DNA from: Rhizobium sp. Root1212
GTDB lineage: Bacteria; Pseudomonadota; Alphaproteobacteria; Rhizobiales; Rhizobiaceae
Reading direction: 5' to 3'
Assembly (NCBI RefSeq): GCF_001424985.1
Contig: NZ_LMDA01000001.1
Location: 1,187,599 to 1,251,598, forward strand
DNA length: 64,000 nucleotides
Shown: one piece after another, positions 56,143 through 64,000 of the stretch
Layout of the letters: each line of letters begins with the position of its first letter
Position numbering within the stretch: the stretch's first letter is position 1
Made by a program: the position numbers and the translations under genes
Notes under the pieces: model-generated
Told to the model about the DNA's origin: nothing
Database searches by the model: none
What the model saw: only the letters and a program-made list of their open reading frames with translations

Positions 56143-58089
56143 CTATACCGAAGCCAGGGCTACGGCGGGCTGCAGGCGCGATGCATTGTGCGCCGGCAGG
56201 TAGCCGAAGACGAGGCCCGTCAGGAAGGCGCTGGCGAAGGCGAGGATGACGGGACCGGCGGAGAAGCTGACCGCCACGCCGAAAGCCTGCGCGACAGCGC
56301 CGATGCCGAGCCCTAGCACGACGCCGATCAGGCCGCCGAGCGCGGAGACGACCAGCGCCTCGACGATGAACTGGGTGAGGATGTCCCTCGCCCGCGCGCC
56401 GGTTGCCATGCGGATGCCGATCTCGCGGGTGCGCTCGGTGACCGAGACCAGCATGATGTTCATGACGCCGATGCCGCCGACGAGCAGCGAAATGGCAGCG
56501 ATCGAGCCGAGGAATATCTTCAGGATATTCGAGGTTTCGGTGAAGGTCTGGCGAATGGCGGCGAGATTGGTGATCTGGGTATCCTGCCGGTTATGCCTTG
56601 TATCGAGCAGCGACTGGATTTGCTCCTGCGTCACGTTGATCAGGCTGTCGTCCTTCACTTCGACGGTGATCGAGCGGACGTTCCTGGCGCCGAAGAGGCG
56701 CAGGTTGCCGGTTGAGAGCGGCACCAGCACGGTATCGTCCTGATCGTTGCCGGCCAGCGTGGCGCCCTTCTTCGCCATCACGCCGATGACCTGGAAGGGG
56801 ATATTCTTGATCAGGATATATTGGCCGAGCGGATCGGAGCCGTCGGGAAACAGGGTATCGGCGACCGTGCGGCCGAGAACGGCGACGGTGGAATAGCTTT
56901 CCATATCCGCCTTTTCGATGAAGGCGCCCTCCTCCACCGCCCATGACTTGGCTGCGGTGAATTGCGGGATCGTGCCGTTGACGGTCGTCTGGGTATCCCG
57001 GTTGCCGGCGCGCACTGTGAGCGTGCTCTGCATTTCCGGCACGGCGAAGCTGATATTGGGAAGCTCCAGAATGGCATCGGCATCGGAGGGGACGAGCGAG
57101 ACGATGCTGCCGCCCTCGCCGCCGCGGAAATTCGACATATTGGGGCGGACGACCAGCAGGTTCGAGCCCATGGCGGAAATGCGGCTCAGGACCTGATCCT
57201 GCGCGCCGGTGCCGATCGCCAGCATGGCGACGACGGAACTGACGCCGATGACGATGCCGAGCAGTGTCAGGATCGTGCGGAACAGGTTGGATTTCAGCGC
57301 CCGGAACGACATGCGGACGGCCTCCGCAAGGTCCGTCGAGATGGCGGCCGTGCCCGCTGCCCGCGAGGCCGGTTTTGCGACGTTTCTGGCGATGCGGCGG
57401 ACGTTGCCGGTCATCCGGTCGGCGGTGATGCGGCCGTCGCTGATCTCGATCACCCGGTCGGCGGATTCGGCAAGCTCCGGCGCATGGGTGATGATGATGA
57501 CGGTGTGGCCTTCCTCGTTCATGCGGCGCAGCGTCGCCATGACGTCCCGGCCGCTCTGGCTGTCGAGGGCACCGGTCGGCTCGTCCGCAAGGATGATCTG
57601 GCCGCCGTTCATCAGGGCGCGGGCGATGGAGACACGCTGCTGCTGGCCGCCGGAAAGCTGGGTCGGCAGGTGGTCGAGCCGTTCGCCGAGATTGAGCGAC
57701 GTCAGCAGCTCTTCCGCCCTTGCGCGGCGGGCCGCACCGGGCATACCGGCGTAGATGGCGGGGATTTCGACGTTTTCCTGCGCGGTCGCGGTCGGCACCA
57801 GATTGTAGCTCTGGAAGACGAAGCCGAACAACTGGCGGCGGCGGGCGGCAAGCTCGTCGGCATCGAGATCGGAGACATCCTCGCCTTCGAGCAGGTACTC
57901 ACCGCCCGTCGGGGTATCGAGGCAGCCGAGGATGTTCATCAGCGTCGACTTGCCGGAGCCGGAAGCCCCGACGATGGCGACGAACTCGCCGGCACGGATA
58001 TCGAGCGAGACGCCGCGCAGCACGTCAACGGCGACATCGCCGTTGACGAAGGTCTTTCTGAGGTCCTTGAGCGAGATGATCGGGGCCAT
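56143..58089 (-). CDS. macB: MacB-type macrolide/peptide ABC exporter
   Basis: 648 residues: an N-terminal ATPase (Walker [10 protein letters not shown] near 42-50, [23 protein letters not shown]) fused to a four-helix permease with a large periplasmic domain (about 290-520), the MacB plan. It works with MacA and an outer-membrane TolC-like channel to expel macrolides, lipopeptides or haem-like compounds. macA precedes it by eight bases. The outer-membrane partner is not in the window. Confidence 0.94.
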   Translation of the reverse strand: MAPIISLKDLRKTFVNGDVAVDVLRGVSLDIRAGEFVAIVGASGSGKSTLMNILGCLDTPTGGEYLLEGEDVSDLDADELAARRRQLFGFVFQSYNLVPTATAQENVEIPAIYAGMPGAARRARAEELLTSLNLGERLDHLPTQLSGGQQQRVSIARALMNGGQIILADEPTGALDSQSGRDVMATLRRMNEEGHTVIIITHAPELAESADRVIEISDGRITADRMTGNVRRIARNVAKPASRAAGTAAISTDLAEAVRMSFRALKSNLFRTILTLLGIVIGVSSVVAMLAIGTGAQDQVLSRISAMGSNLLVVRPNMSNFRGGEGGSIVSLVPSDADAILELPNISFAVPEMQSTLTVRAGNRDTQTTVNGTIPQFTAAKSWAVEEGAFIEKADMESYSTVAVLGRTVADTLFPDGSDPLGQYILIKNIPFQVIGVMAKKGATLAGNDQDDTVLVPLSTGNLRLFGARNVRSITVEVKDDSLINVTQEQIQSLLDTRHNRQDTQITNLAAIRQTFTETSNILKIFLGSIAAISLLVGGIGVMNIMLVSVTERTREIGIRMATGARARDILTQFIVEALVVSALGGLIGVVLGLGIGAVAQAFGVAVSFSAGPVILAFASAFLTGLVFGYLPAHNASRLQPAVALASV

Positions 58090-58097
58090 GGTGCGCC

Positions 58098-59327
58098 TCA
58101 GAACATCGGCGGCATACCGCCGCGCGAGCCGCGACGTGAACCGCTGTTCGATGTGCCGTCACTGGCGCCGGTGCCGACGACCACGCGGTCGGTCTCGGTA
58201 AGACCGTTCCTGATCTCGACCCGGACGCGGCTTTGCACGCCGGTTTCAACGACGCGGGCTTCCTGCGCGCCGGAGGCGGTGACGACGGTCACTTCGCTGC
58301 TCTTGCCATCCGCGCCGGTGTGAAGAGCGGCGACGGGCACGGTCAGCACATCCCTGGCGCGGGCTTCGACGAAGAACACCTGGGCGGTCATGTTCATCAT
58401 CAGCGTGCCCTCGGGGTTCGGCACGTCGAAGAGAGCGTAGTAGAGCACGACGTTGTTTTCGGTGGACGGCGTCGGCTTGATCTGGCGCAGCTTGCCTTCG
58501 TAGCGCTTGCCGGGCTGGCCGAGCAGGGTGAAATAGGCGTTCATGCCGATCCTGAGCTTGCCGACATCGGCTTCGGAGACCTCCGCCTCCACCGTCATGG
58601 TCGAGAGGTCGGCGACGGTGACGATCGTCGGGGTCGACTGGTTGGCGTTCAGGGTCTGGCCTTCCTTGGCCGAGGTATTGACGATGGTGCCGGCCATCGG
58701 CGCATAGATCTTGGTGTAGCCGAGGCTGATGCGGGCATCCTTCAGGCTTGCCTGCTGCTTGCGGATCTGCGCTTCCAGCGCGGCAACGTTGGCCTCGGCG
58801 GTCGCAAGGTTTGCCACGGCCTCGTCGAGGGCGGATTGCGCGGCGCTGTTGCCGGCGACAAGGTTTTTCTGGCGAGTGAGATTGGCGGCGGCGAGAACGG
58901 TCTGCGCCTTTTTGTCGAGCATCTGGGCTTCGAGATTGGCAAGCTCGGCTTCGGCGATCTCAGTCTGGGTCTCGATCGAGGCACTGTCCATCTCGGCGAT
59001 CAGCTGACCTTGCTTGATGCTGTCGCCGATTTCGACCTTCAGGCTTTTCAACTGGCCGGACACCTGAGCGCCGACATCGACATCCTTGATCGGGCTCAGG
59101 AGGCCGGAGGCGGTGACGCTGTTTTCGATATCGCCCCGCTCGGGGTTTTCGGTGACAACGGTGGCAACGGTGGTTTTACCGTGATACTGGCTCCAGCCAT
59201 ACCAGCCGGCGGCCGCGACGGCGATCGCGACGGGAAGCAGCAGCCAGCGGCGGGAGGAGCGGACGGCGCGGCACCGGAGCGGGGGCAACGTCTTCCGCCG
59301 GTTCCGCATCGATTTTCCGGGAGACAT
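58098..59327 (-). CDS. macA: MacA-type periplasmic adaptor (RND/HlyD family)
   Basis: A membrane-fusion protein with one N-terminal helix ([18 protein letters not shown]), lipoyl halves around a long alpha-hairpin ([18 protein letters not shown] through [21 protein letters not shown]), and beta-barrel and membrane-proximal domains ([25 protein letters not shown]). The C-terminus is Gly/Arg/Ser-rich ([14 protein letters not shown]). The start at 59327 is chosen among several; ATG 59309 with GGAAA upstream is also plausible. Confidence 0.9.
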   Translation of the reverse strand: MSPGKSMRNRRKTLPPLRCRAVRSSRRWLLLPVAIAVAAAGWYGWSQYHGKTTVATVVTENPERGDIENSVTASGLLSPIKDVDVGAQVSGQLKSLKVEIGDSIKQGQLIAEMDSASIETQTEIAEAELANLEAQMLDKKAQTVLAAANLTRQKNLVAGNSAAQSALDEAVANLATAEANVAALEAQIRKQQASLKDARISLGYTKIYAPMAGTIVNTSAKEGQTLNANQSTPTIVTVADLSTMTVEAEVSEADVGKLRIGMNAYFTLLGQPGKRYEGKLRQIKPTPSTENNVVLYYALFDVPNPEGTLMMNMTAQVFFVEARARDVLTVPVAALHTGADGKSSEVTVVTASGAQEARVVETGVQSRVRVEIRNGLTETDRVVVGTGASDGTSNSGSRRGSRGGMPPMF

Positions 59328-59510
59328 CCGCCATGGGTCAGCACATCCTTGCTCAAAGGGACAGCACGCCCCGTGTTCGACACTACCTTCAGGTAATAGC
59401 GAACTGCGCCTGAATGAAGCCTGAGCGGATGAAATCTTTGTAATCTTTTGGCTTTTTCGTTTCGGAATGTTTCCGGAGCAGCCAAATGGCGACTCCGGAA
59501 ACAATTTCGA

Positions 59511-61085
59511 TCAGACGAGCTTCCAGGCGATGTAGATCAAGGTGGCCGCAATCACCCACAGCGCCAGCCGGCCCATGCGGCCGTGGCGGGCTTCCGAACG
59601 GCCGATGGCTTCCGCCGTCTCGGCGTCGAAGCGCAGGCCGCTCTCGGCCATATCGGTGATCTGACGGGAGAATTTTTCGGTCTTGGCGGCGATCTCGGGG
59701 GCGGCTTCCGCCAGCCGCAGGGCGGCGTGCAAACCTTCGCGCACATCCGAGACGATGCGCCTGGGGCCGAGATTGTCGCGTATCCAGGCGCCGACCACAG
59801 GCTCCGACGCCTTCCACATATTGAAACGCGGATTGAGCGTGCGGGCCACACCTTCGACGACGACCATGGTCTTCTGCAGCATGACCAGTTCGGGACGGGT
59901 TTCCATGTCGAAGAGTTCGGTGACTTCGAACAGCAGCGTCAGCAGCTTGGCCATGGAGATGGTTTCGGCCGGCTGGCCGTGGATCGGCTCACCGATGGCG
60001 CGGATCGCCTGGGCGAAGCTTGCGACATCGTGATGCGAGGGCACGTAGCCGGCCTCGAAATGCACATCCGCCACCCGGCGGTAATCGCGGGTGATGAAAC
60101 CGTAGAGGATTTCGGCGAGGAAGCGGCGTTCCTTCTTGCCGAGGCGGCCGACGATGCCGAAATCGACGGCGACGATCATGCCGGCGGGATCGACGAAGAG
60201 ATTGCCCTGGTGCATGTCGGCGTGGAAGAAACCGTCGCGCAGGGTGTGGCGCAGGAACGACTGGATCAGCGTATCGGCGAGCGCATTCAGGTCGTGGCCG
60301 GCAGCGATCAGGCCCTCGACATCCGACATCTTGATGCCGTCGATCCATTCCATCGTGACGACATCGCGGCCGGTGCGTTCCCAATCGACCGCGGGGACGC
60401 GGAAGCCGGGATCATTCTTCGAGTTTTCGGCGATTTCGGAAAGCGCGGCGGCTTCGAGCCTGAGATCCATCTCGATCTTCGTCGTCTGCTCCAGCGTCTT
60501 TGTCACCTCAACAGGGCGCAGGCGGCGCGTGTGCGGCAGCAGACGTTCCTGCATGTGGGAGACGAGGTACATGGCTTCGAGGTCATTGGCGAAGCGCTGG
60601 CGGATGCCGGGGCGGATGACCTTGACGGCGACCTTCTTCTCGCCATCGGCGGTGAGCACCTTGGCCGGGTGGACCTGGGCGATGGAGGCGGCGGCGATCG
60701 GCTCGTCGAAACGGCTGTAGAGTTCCGAAACCGGCCTTCCGAGGGAACCTTCGATGGCGGCGCGCGCTTCCGTGGTCGGGAAGGTCGCCATGCGATCCTG
60801 CAAGAAAGCGAGGTCGTTGGCGAAATCGGCGCCGACCACATCGGGGCGGGTCGCGAGGAACTGGCCGATCTTCACATAGGAGGGGCCGAGCCGCTCGATG
60901 GCGCGGGCAAGACGGTCGCTGCGGTCGCTGTTTCGCGCGCGGCGGCGCGAAAACAGGCCGGCGACGGATTGGCCGAGCTGGGCGAACGCCGGCAGGTTTT
61001 CAGACGGCAGCGCCGAGACGACGCCTTCGCGCACCAGCACCCAGCCAATGCGGACGAGGCGGAAATAGGCTCCGGGCGTGCTCAT
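59511..61085 (-). CDS. ubiB: Ubiquinone biosynthesis protein kinase-like ATPase
   Basis: A 524-residue ABC1/UbiB-family protein: YVKIGQFLATRPDV (KxGQ motif), PIAAASIAQVHPAKV (Ala-rich nucleotide loop), VAVKVIRPG (Lys), FFHADMHQGNLF (catalytic Asp) and AVDFGIVGRL, plus two C-terminal membrane helices (LALWVIAATLIYIAWKLV). It is an atypical kinase/ATPase needed for ubiquinone synthesis, probably mobilising membrane intermediates. It lies 39 bases from ubiE. Confidence 0.96.
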   Translation of the reverse strand: MSTPGAYFRLVRIGWVLVREGVVSALPSENLPAFAQLGQSVAGLFSRRRARNSDRSDRLARAIERLGPSYVKIGQFLATRPDVVGADFANDLAFLQDRMATFPTTEARAAIEGSLGRPVSELYSRFDEPIAAASIAQVHPAKVLTADGEKKVAVKVIRPGIRQRFANDLEAMYLVSHMQERLLPHTRRLRPVEVTKTLEQTTKIEMDLRLEAAALSEIAENSKNDPGFRVPAVDWERTGRDVVTMEWIDGIKMSDVEGLIAAGHDLNALADTLIQSFLRHTLRDGFFHADMHQGNLFVDPAGMIVAVDFGIVGRLGKKERRFLAEILYGFITRDYRRVADVHFEAGYVPSHHDVASFAQAIRAIGEPIHGQPAETISMAKLLTLLFEVTELFDMETRPELVMLQKTMVVVEGVARTLNPRFNMWKASEPVVGAWIRDNLGPRRIVSDVREGLHAALRLAEAAPEIAAKTEKFSRQITDMAESGLRFDAETAEAIGRSEARHGRMGRLALWVIAATLIYIAWKLV

Positions 61086-61124
61086 CGCGCGGCTCGGCTG
61101 AACGGGCAGGACAATGCCATGATC

Positions 61125-61901
61125 TCAGATTTTCCAGGCGGAATGCAGGGCAGCGATGCCGCCGGTGTAATTCGTATAGGTGACGCGGGAGAAACCGGCC
61201 GTCTTGATCATCGCGGCAAAATCGCGCTGGTTGGGGAACTTGCGGATCGATTCCACCAGATACTGGTAGGGCTCGCCGTCGCCGGTGATCATCTTGCCGA
61301 ACTGCGGGATCGCATTGAAGGACCAGGCGTCATAGACCTTGTCGAGCAAGGGCATTTCGACCTCGGAGAATTCGAGCACCAGCAGACGGCCGCCGCGCTT
61401 CAGCACGCGGTAGGCTTCCGACAGCGCGACATCGATGCGCGGCACGTTGCGGATGCCGAAGGCGACCGTATAGGCGTCGAAGGAATTGGCCTCGAAGGGC
61501 AGTTCCTCGGCATTGGCCTCGACGAAGGTGAGATTGTCGGAGAGGCCCTTCTTCTTCGCCCGCTCGGCGCCGACGGCGAGCATCGAGCCGTTGATGTCGA
61601 GAACGGTGGAATGGGCCTTGCGGTCGGAGGCCTCGATGATGCGGAAGGCGATATCGCCGGTGCCGCCGGCCACGTCGAGCGTGCGGTAATCCTCGCTGCG
61701 GCTCGGATTGAGCGCTGCGATCATCGCATCCTTCCAGGCACGGTGCAGGCCGACGGACATGACGTCGTTCATGATGTCGTAGCGCTTGGCGACCTTGTGG
61801 AAGACGTCGTTGACCAGCGCCTGCTTTTCGCCCTTGTTTACCTGTCGAAAGCCGTAGGAGGTCTCCATGCCGCCATCGGCCGATGTGCGTTCACCTGTCA
61901 T
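61125..61901 (-). CDS. ubiE: Ubiquinone/menaquinone C-methyltransferase
   Basis: A SAM-dependent C-methyltransferase (258 residues) acting on demethoxyubiquinol. [40 protein letters not shown] (SAM site), [25 protein letters not shown] and [27 protein letters not shown] are family hallmarks. The start at 61901 ([11 protein letters not shown]) matches the usual rhizobial N-terminus; GGAGACGGGCGAG precedes it. ubiE-ubiB co-transcription is likely. Confidence 0.97.
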   Translation of the reverse strand: MTGERTSADGGMETSYGFRQVNKGEKQALVNDVFHKVAKRYDIMNDVMSVGLHRAWKDAMIAALNPSRSEDYRTLDVAGGTGDIAFRIIEASDRKAHSTVLDINGSMLAVGAERAKKKGLSDNLTFVEANAEELPFEANSFDAYTVAFGIRNVPRIDVALSEAYRVLKRGGRLLVLEFSEVEMPLLDKVYDAWSFNAIPQFGKMITGDGEPYQYLVESIRKFPNQRDFAAMIKTAGFSRVTYTNYTGGIAALHSAWKI

Positions 61902-62064
61902 CTCGCCCGTCTCCACTCTCAACATCCGGCGCGGACCATAGCGAATTCGAAACACCGACGCTATCTCTGGCGTCTGGCGTTCCCTCTGTCCGGCGCCCTC
62001 CCTATAGGATATGTGCACGGCCAAGGAAATCGCCAAATGATCGCAGCCGCGCGAAGGAGCAAGG

Positions 62065-62946
62065 ATGCCGGAACTTCCCGAAGTCGAGACGGTGAAACGC
62101 GGCCTTGCGCCGACCATGGAAGGCGCCGTCATCGCGCGAGCGGAGCTTCGCCGGGCGGACCTGCGCTTTCCGTTTCCCGTGGGGTTTGCGGCAAGCCTCG
62201 AAGGCAAGCGCATCGAGGCGCTGTCGCGCCGCGCCAAGTATCTGCTGATCGAGCTGGAAAGCGGCGATGTCGTGATCGCCCATCTCGGCATGTCCGGCTC
62301 CTTCCGCATCGAGGCCGGGGACGCGCCGGGCAATTTCCATCACGAGCGCGGCAAGGACGAGAAGCACGACCATGTGATCCTCCATCTTTCGACGGCAAAC
62401 GGTCCGGCCCGCGTCATCTATAACGATCCGCGCCGTTTCGGCTTCATGGATATCGTTCATCGCGACGGACTTGCCGCTCACGCCTTCTTCAAGAGCCTCG
62501 GCGAGGAGCCGACGGGCAATGTGCTCGACGACGCCTATCTTGCCAACCGTTTCAAGGGCAAGGCGCAGCCCCTGAAGGCCGCGCTGCTCGACCAGCGCAA
62601 TATCGCCGGCCTCGGCAATATCTATGTCTGCGAGGCCCTGTGGCGCTCGCATCTTTCGCCGCTCGAACCGGCGGGCTCGGTGGTCGATGCCAACGGGGGG
62701 CCGACGAAAAAGCTGACGGAGCTGACGCAGGCCATCCGCGCCGTGATCGCCGATGCGATCGCCGCCGGCGGCTCGTCGCTGCGCGACCATATCCAGACGG
62801 ACGGCACGCTCGGCTATTTCCAGCACTCCTTTTCCGTTTATGATCGCGAGGGCGAGCCCTGCCGCACGCCGGGCTGCGGCGGGACGGTGACGCGGATCGT
62901 CCAGGCCGGACGCTCGACCTTCTATTGCCCGTCCTGCCAGAGATGA
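62065..62946 (+). CDS. mutM: Formamidopyrimidine-DNA glycosylase
   Basis: A base-excision repair enzyme (293 residues) removing 8-oxoguanine and FaPy lesions with beta/delta-lyase activity. [13 protein letters not shown] has the N-terminal Pro nucleophile and Glu, [10 protein letters not shown] carries the beta-hairpin Lys, and the C-terminal zinc finger is CRTPGCGG...CPSCQR. It is divergent from ubiE and upstream of rpsT, the order typical of rhizobia. Confidence 0.96.
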   Translation: MPELPEVETVKRGLAPTMEGAVIARAELRRADLRFPFPVGFAASLEGKRIEALSRRAKYLLIELESGDVVIAHLGMSGSFRIEAGDAPGNFHHERGKDEKHDHVILHLSTANGPARVIYNDPRRFGFMDIVHRDGLAAHAFFKSLGEEPTGNVLDDAYLANRFKGKAQPLKAALLDQRNIAGLGNIYVCEALWRSHLSPLEPAGSVVDANGGPTKKLTELTQAIRAVIADAIAAGGSSLRDHIQTDGTLGYFQHSFSVYDREGEPCRTPGCGGTVTRIVQAGRSTFYCPSCQR

Positions 62947-63126
62947 GGGGCCGCGGCATAAAATAGCGCGTTGACGAGGGGCGCGTTTCCGGTTATATGC
63001 CGCCCTCAGTTTGGAAAGCCGCTCCAAGGTTTTCCGATATTGCTCCCGAATTGCTTGGATGACAGGTCGCAGTGACCCGGCACGGCGAAGCGGAAGTTTT
63101 TGTCAGATTTCGAAGAGAGACACCAA

Positions 63127-63393
63127 ATGGCCAATACAACTTCGGCGAAAAAAGCGACCCGCAAAATCGCCGCCCGCACGGAAGTCAACAAGTCCCGTCG
63201 TTCGCGCGTTCGCGGTTTCGTTCGCAAGGTCGAAGAAGCCATCGCTTCGGGCGATGCTGCTCTCGCCCAGGTAGCCCTGAAGGCAGCCCAGCCGGAACTG
63301 CAGCGCGCCGCCACCAAGGGCGTGCTGCATGCCAACACGGCATCGCGCAAGGTTTCGCGCCTCGCAAGCCGCGTCAAGGCTCTTTCGGCTTAA
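63127..63393 (+). CDS. rpsT: 30S ribosomal protein S20
   Basis: An 88-residue three-helix protein binding 16S rRNA early in 30S assembly: [29 protein letters not shown] starts the family's basic helix, ending [17 protein letters not shown]. The ATG at 63127 gives the normal S20 length (an earlier in-frame ATG at 63100 does not). A GAGAG site precedes it and a strong hairpin follows. Confidence 0.97.
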   Translation: MANTTSAKKATRKIAARTEVNKSRRSRVRGFVRKVEEAIASGDAALAQVALKAAQPELQRAATKGVLHANTASRKVSRLASRVKALSA

Positions 63394-63418
63394 GCCGGCT
63401 CACTAATTTCTCTTTTCG

Positions 63419-63446
63419 ATAGCCCGGTCACCCGTGACCGGGCTAT
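63419..63446 (+). terminator. Rho-independent-like terminator of rpsT
   Basis: A perfect 12-base stem, ATAGCCCGGTCA and TGACCGGGCTAT, with a 4-base loop, 25 bases after rpsT, followed by a short T/C-rich stretch. The T-tract is weak. Confidence 0.75.
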
Positions 63447-64000
63447 TCGGATTCAAGGCCCAGGCAGCTGTCACAGCTTCCACACACGGCTGTCATCATG
63501 TCTCGGCGATGACATAAATTATCCTGAAAAAACAAGAACTTGCCGGAGGATATCAAGGTTCCTCCACCGCCTGGCGAGGGCTGCCGAGCGGTATTGCGAG
63601 TCAAGGGATTTTTTATTTTTTTTGTTTTTCGCCGGCTCATTTCCGGCAGCTTTTTCAAAGCCCTTGATTCAAAAGCGATTCTCAAATCACCCCCGGCTGC
63701 GCATGCAGCACACGCATAAAGAGTCAACCGGCAACCGCCAGCCAGCCCCAAAAAACGCGATTGATTTGGGGATATGATCCTGCCTAAATGCCTTTGCCAG
63801 AGGGCACGGGGCTTTTCCGTGACCGGGACGGAAAAGCGGCTTGCCAACAGGCTGCACCCTTCCGCCTCTGCAACGGTGTGGTTCCACAACGTTCCACCAT
63901 TTGTTTGAGTAAATTGCAGCCGCGACCCCAGTGTCGCGGAACGATTTTTTGCACCCTTTGGTTGCCTTCGACAGAAGGCAGGCATCGGGTGACCGGATCG
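63447..64000. other. Long leader region, probably upstream of dnaA (outside window)
   Basis: 554 bases with no supported gene. From 63600 to 63650 the plus strand is T-rich. A perfect 10-base hairpin GCTTTTCCGT/ACGGAAAAGC (63811-63820 and 63828-63837) and a smaller TGTGG/CCACA pair near 63880 are present. In several rhizobia mutM-rpsT is followed by dnaA, so this may be the dnaA promoter and leader; no DnaA box cluster was seen. Confidence 0.4.

Noticed and set aside
59448-62423. A 991-codon open frame on the plus strand across ubiB and ubiE
   Set aside because: It is antisense to two certain genes; long open shadow frames are common at this G+C content and its residue composition is His/Arg/Gly-rich with no domain.
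63447-64000. Chromosomal origin or DnaA-box cluster near rpsT
   Set aside because: Only a single partial TTATCC was found; no cluster of TTATCCACA-type boxes or GATC/GANTC enrichment was evident.

Overview
The window is about 62% G+C, densely coded, and reads as chromosomal DNA of a Rhizobiales bacterium of the Rhizobium/Agrobacterium/Ensifer type. The markers are a short Agrobacterium-type PmtA, an FzlA-like division protein, a ubiB-ubiE-mutM-rpsT block at the right end that probably leads into dnaA just outside the window, an iolR-iolCDEB cluster, an arsR-aqpS-arsC operon that uses an aquaglyceroporin, and ICE/Irr-type and palindromic repeat elements typical of rhizobia. No tRNA, rRNA, CRISPR array, prophage or intact insertion sequence was seen.

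Layout. 1-4.4 kb: a truncated imelysin-like iron-associated periplasmic protein with a candidate Irr box, a small RTX calcium-binding protein, an RsmB-type rRNA methyltransferase and an RlpA-like protein. 4.7-8.8 kb: an epimerase/queG/fzlA run facing uppP, then a tiny exported protein. 9-17.5 kb: housekeeping genes (NDUFA9-like, DUF1330, beta-helix protein, pyrF, histidine phosphatase, pmtA, dnaN, DHFR-like protein, rsmI, yraN). 17.5-25.4 kb: an accessory block (MITE-like element, ugpBAEC importer, MFS drug efflux, ars operon) lying between yraN and gshB. 26-36.9 kb: gshB, comM, cysK, LysE-type exporter, dps, DMT transporter with an Lrp regulator, a hypothetical gene, GNAT, dut and prfC. 36.9-39.4 kb: a TPP riboswitch controlling the overlapping thiMED salvage operon. 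39.4-43.5 kb: a HAD phosphatase, a LysE/AraC pair bracketed by a decayed second copy of the HAD gene start, and a c-type-heme adenylate/guanylate cyclase. 44-51.9 kb: the myo-inositol catabolic cluster iolBEDC, iolR and a Gfo/Idh/MocA dehydrogenase with shared operator/promoter boxes. 52-64 kb: a class II glutamine amidotransferase, coaBC, a membrane alpha/beta hydrolase, macAB efflux, ubiB, ubiE, mutM and rpsT.

Functional links. ugpBAEC encodes one complete sn-glycerol-3-phosphate-type ABC importer. ArsC and AqpS form an arsenate-reduction and arsenite-leak pathway under ArsR. ThiM, ThiE and ThiD salvage thiamin precursors under TPP feedback. IolE, IolD, IolB and IolC carry out sequential steps of inositol breakdown, repressed by the RpiR-type IolR. 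MacA and MacB make a tripartite efflux pump (no outer-membrane partner here). UbiB and UbiE both serve ubiquinone synthesis.

The most notable items for follow-up are the haem-binding cyclase, the HAD gene remnant beside the LysE/AraC pair, the nested palindromic element upstream of ugpB, the dispersed palindromic repeats lying inside operons, the perfect operators of arsR and the iol genes, and the Shine-Dalgarno-sequestering hairpin before the GFA gene. No convincingly undescribed multi-gene system was found; most of the window is ordinary rhizobial core genome.
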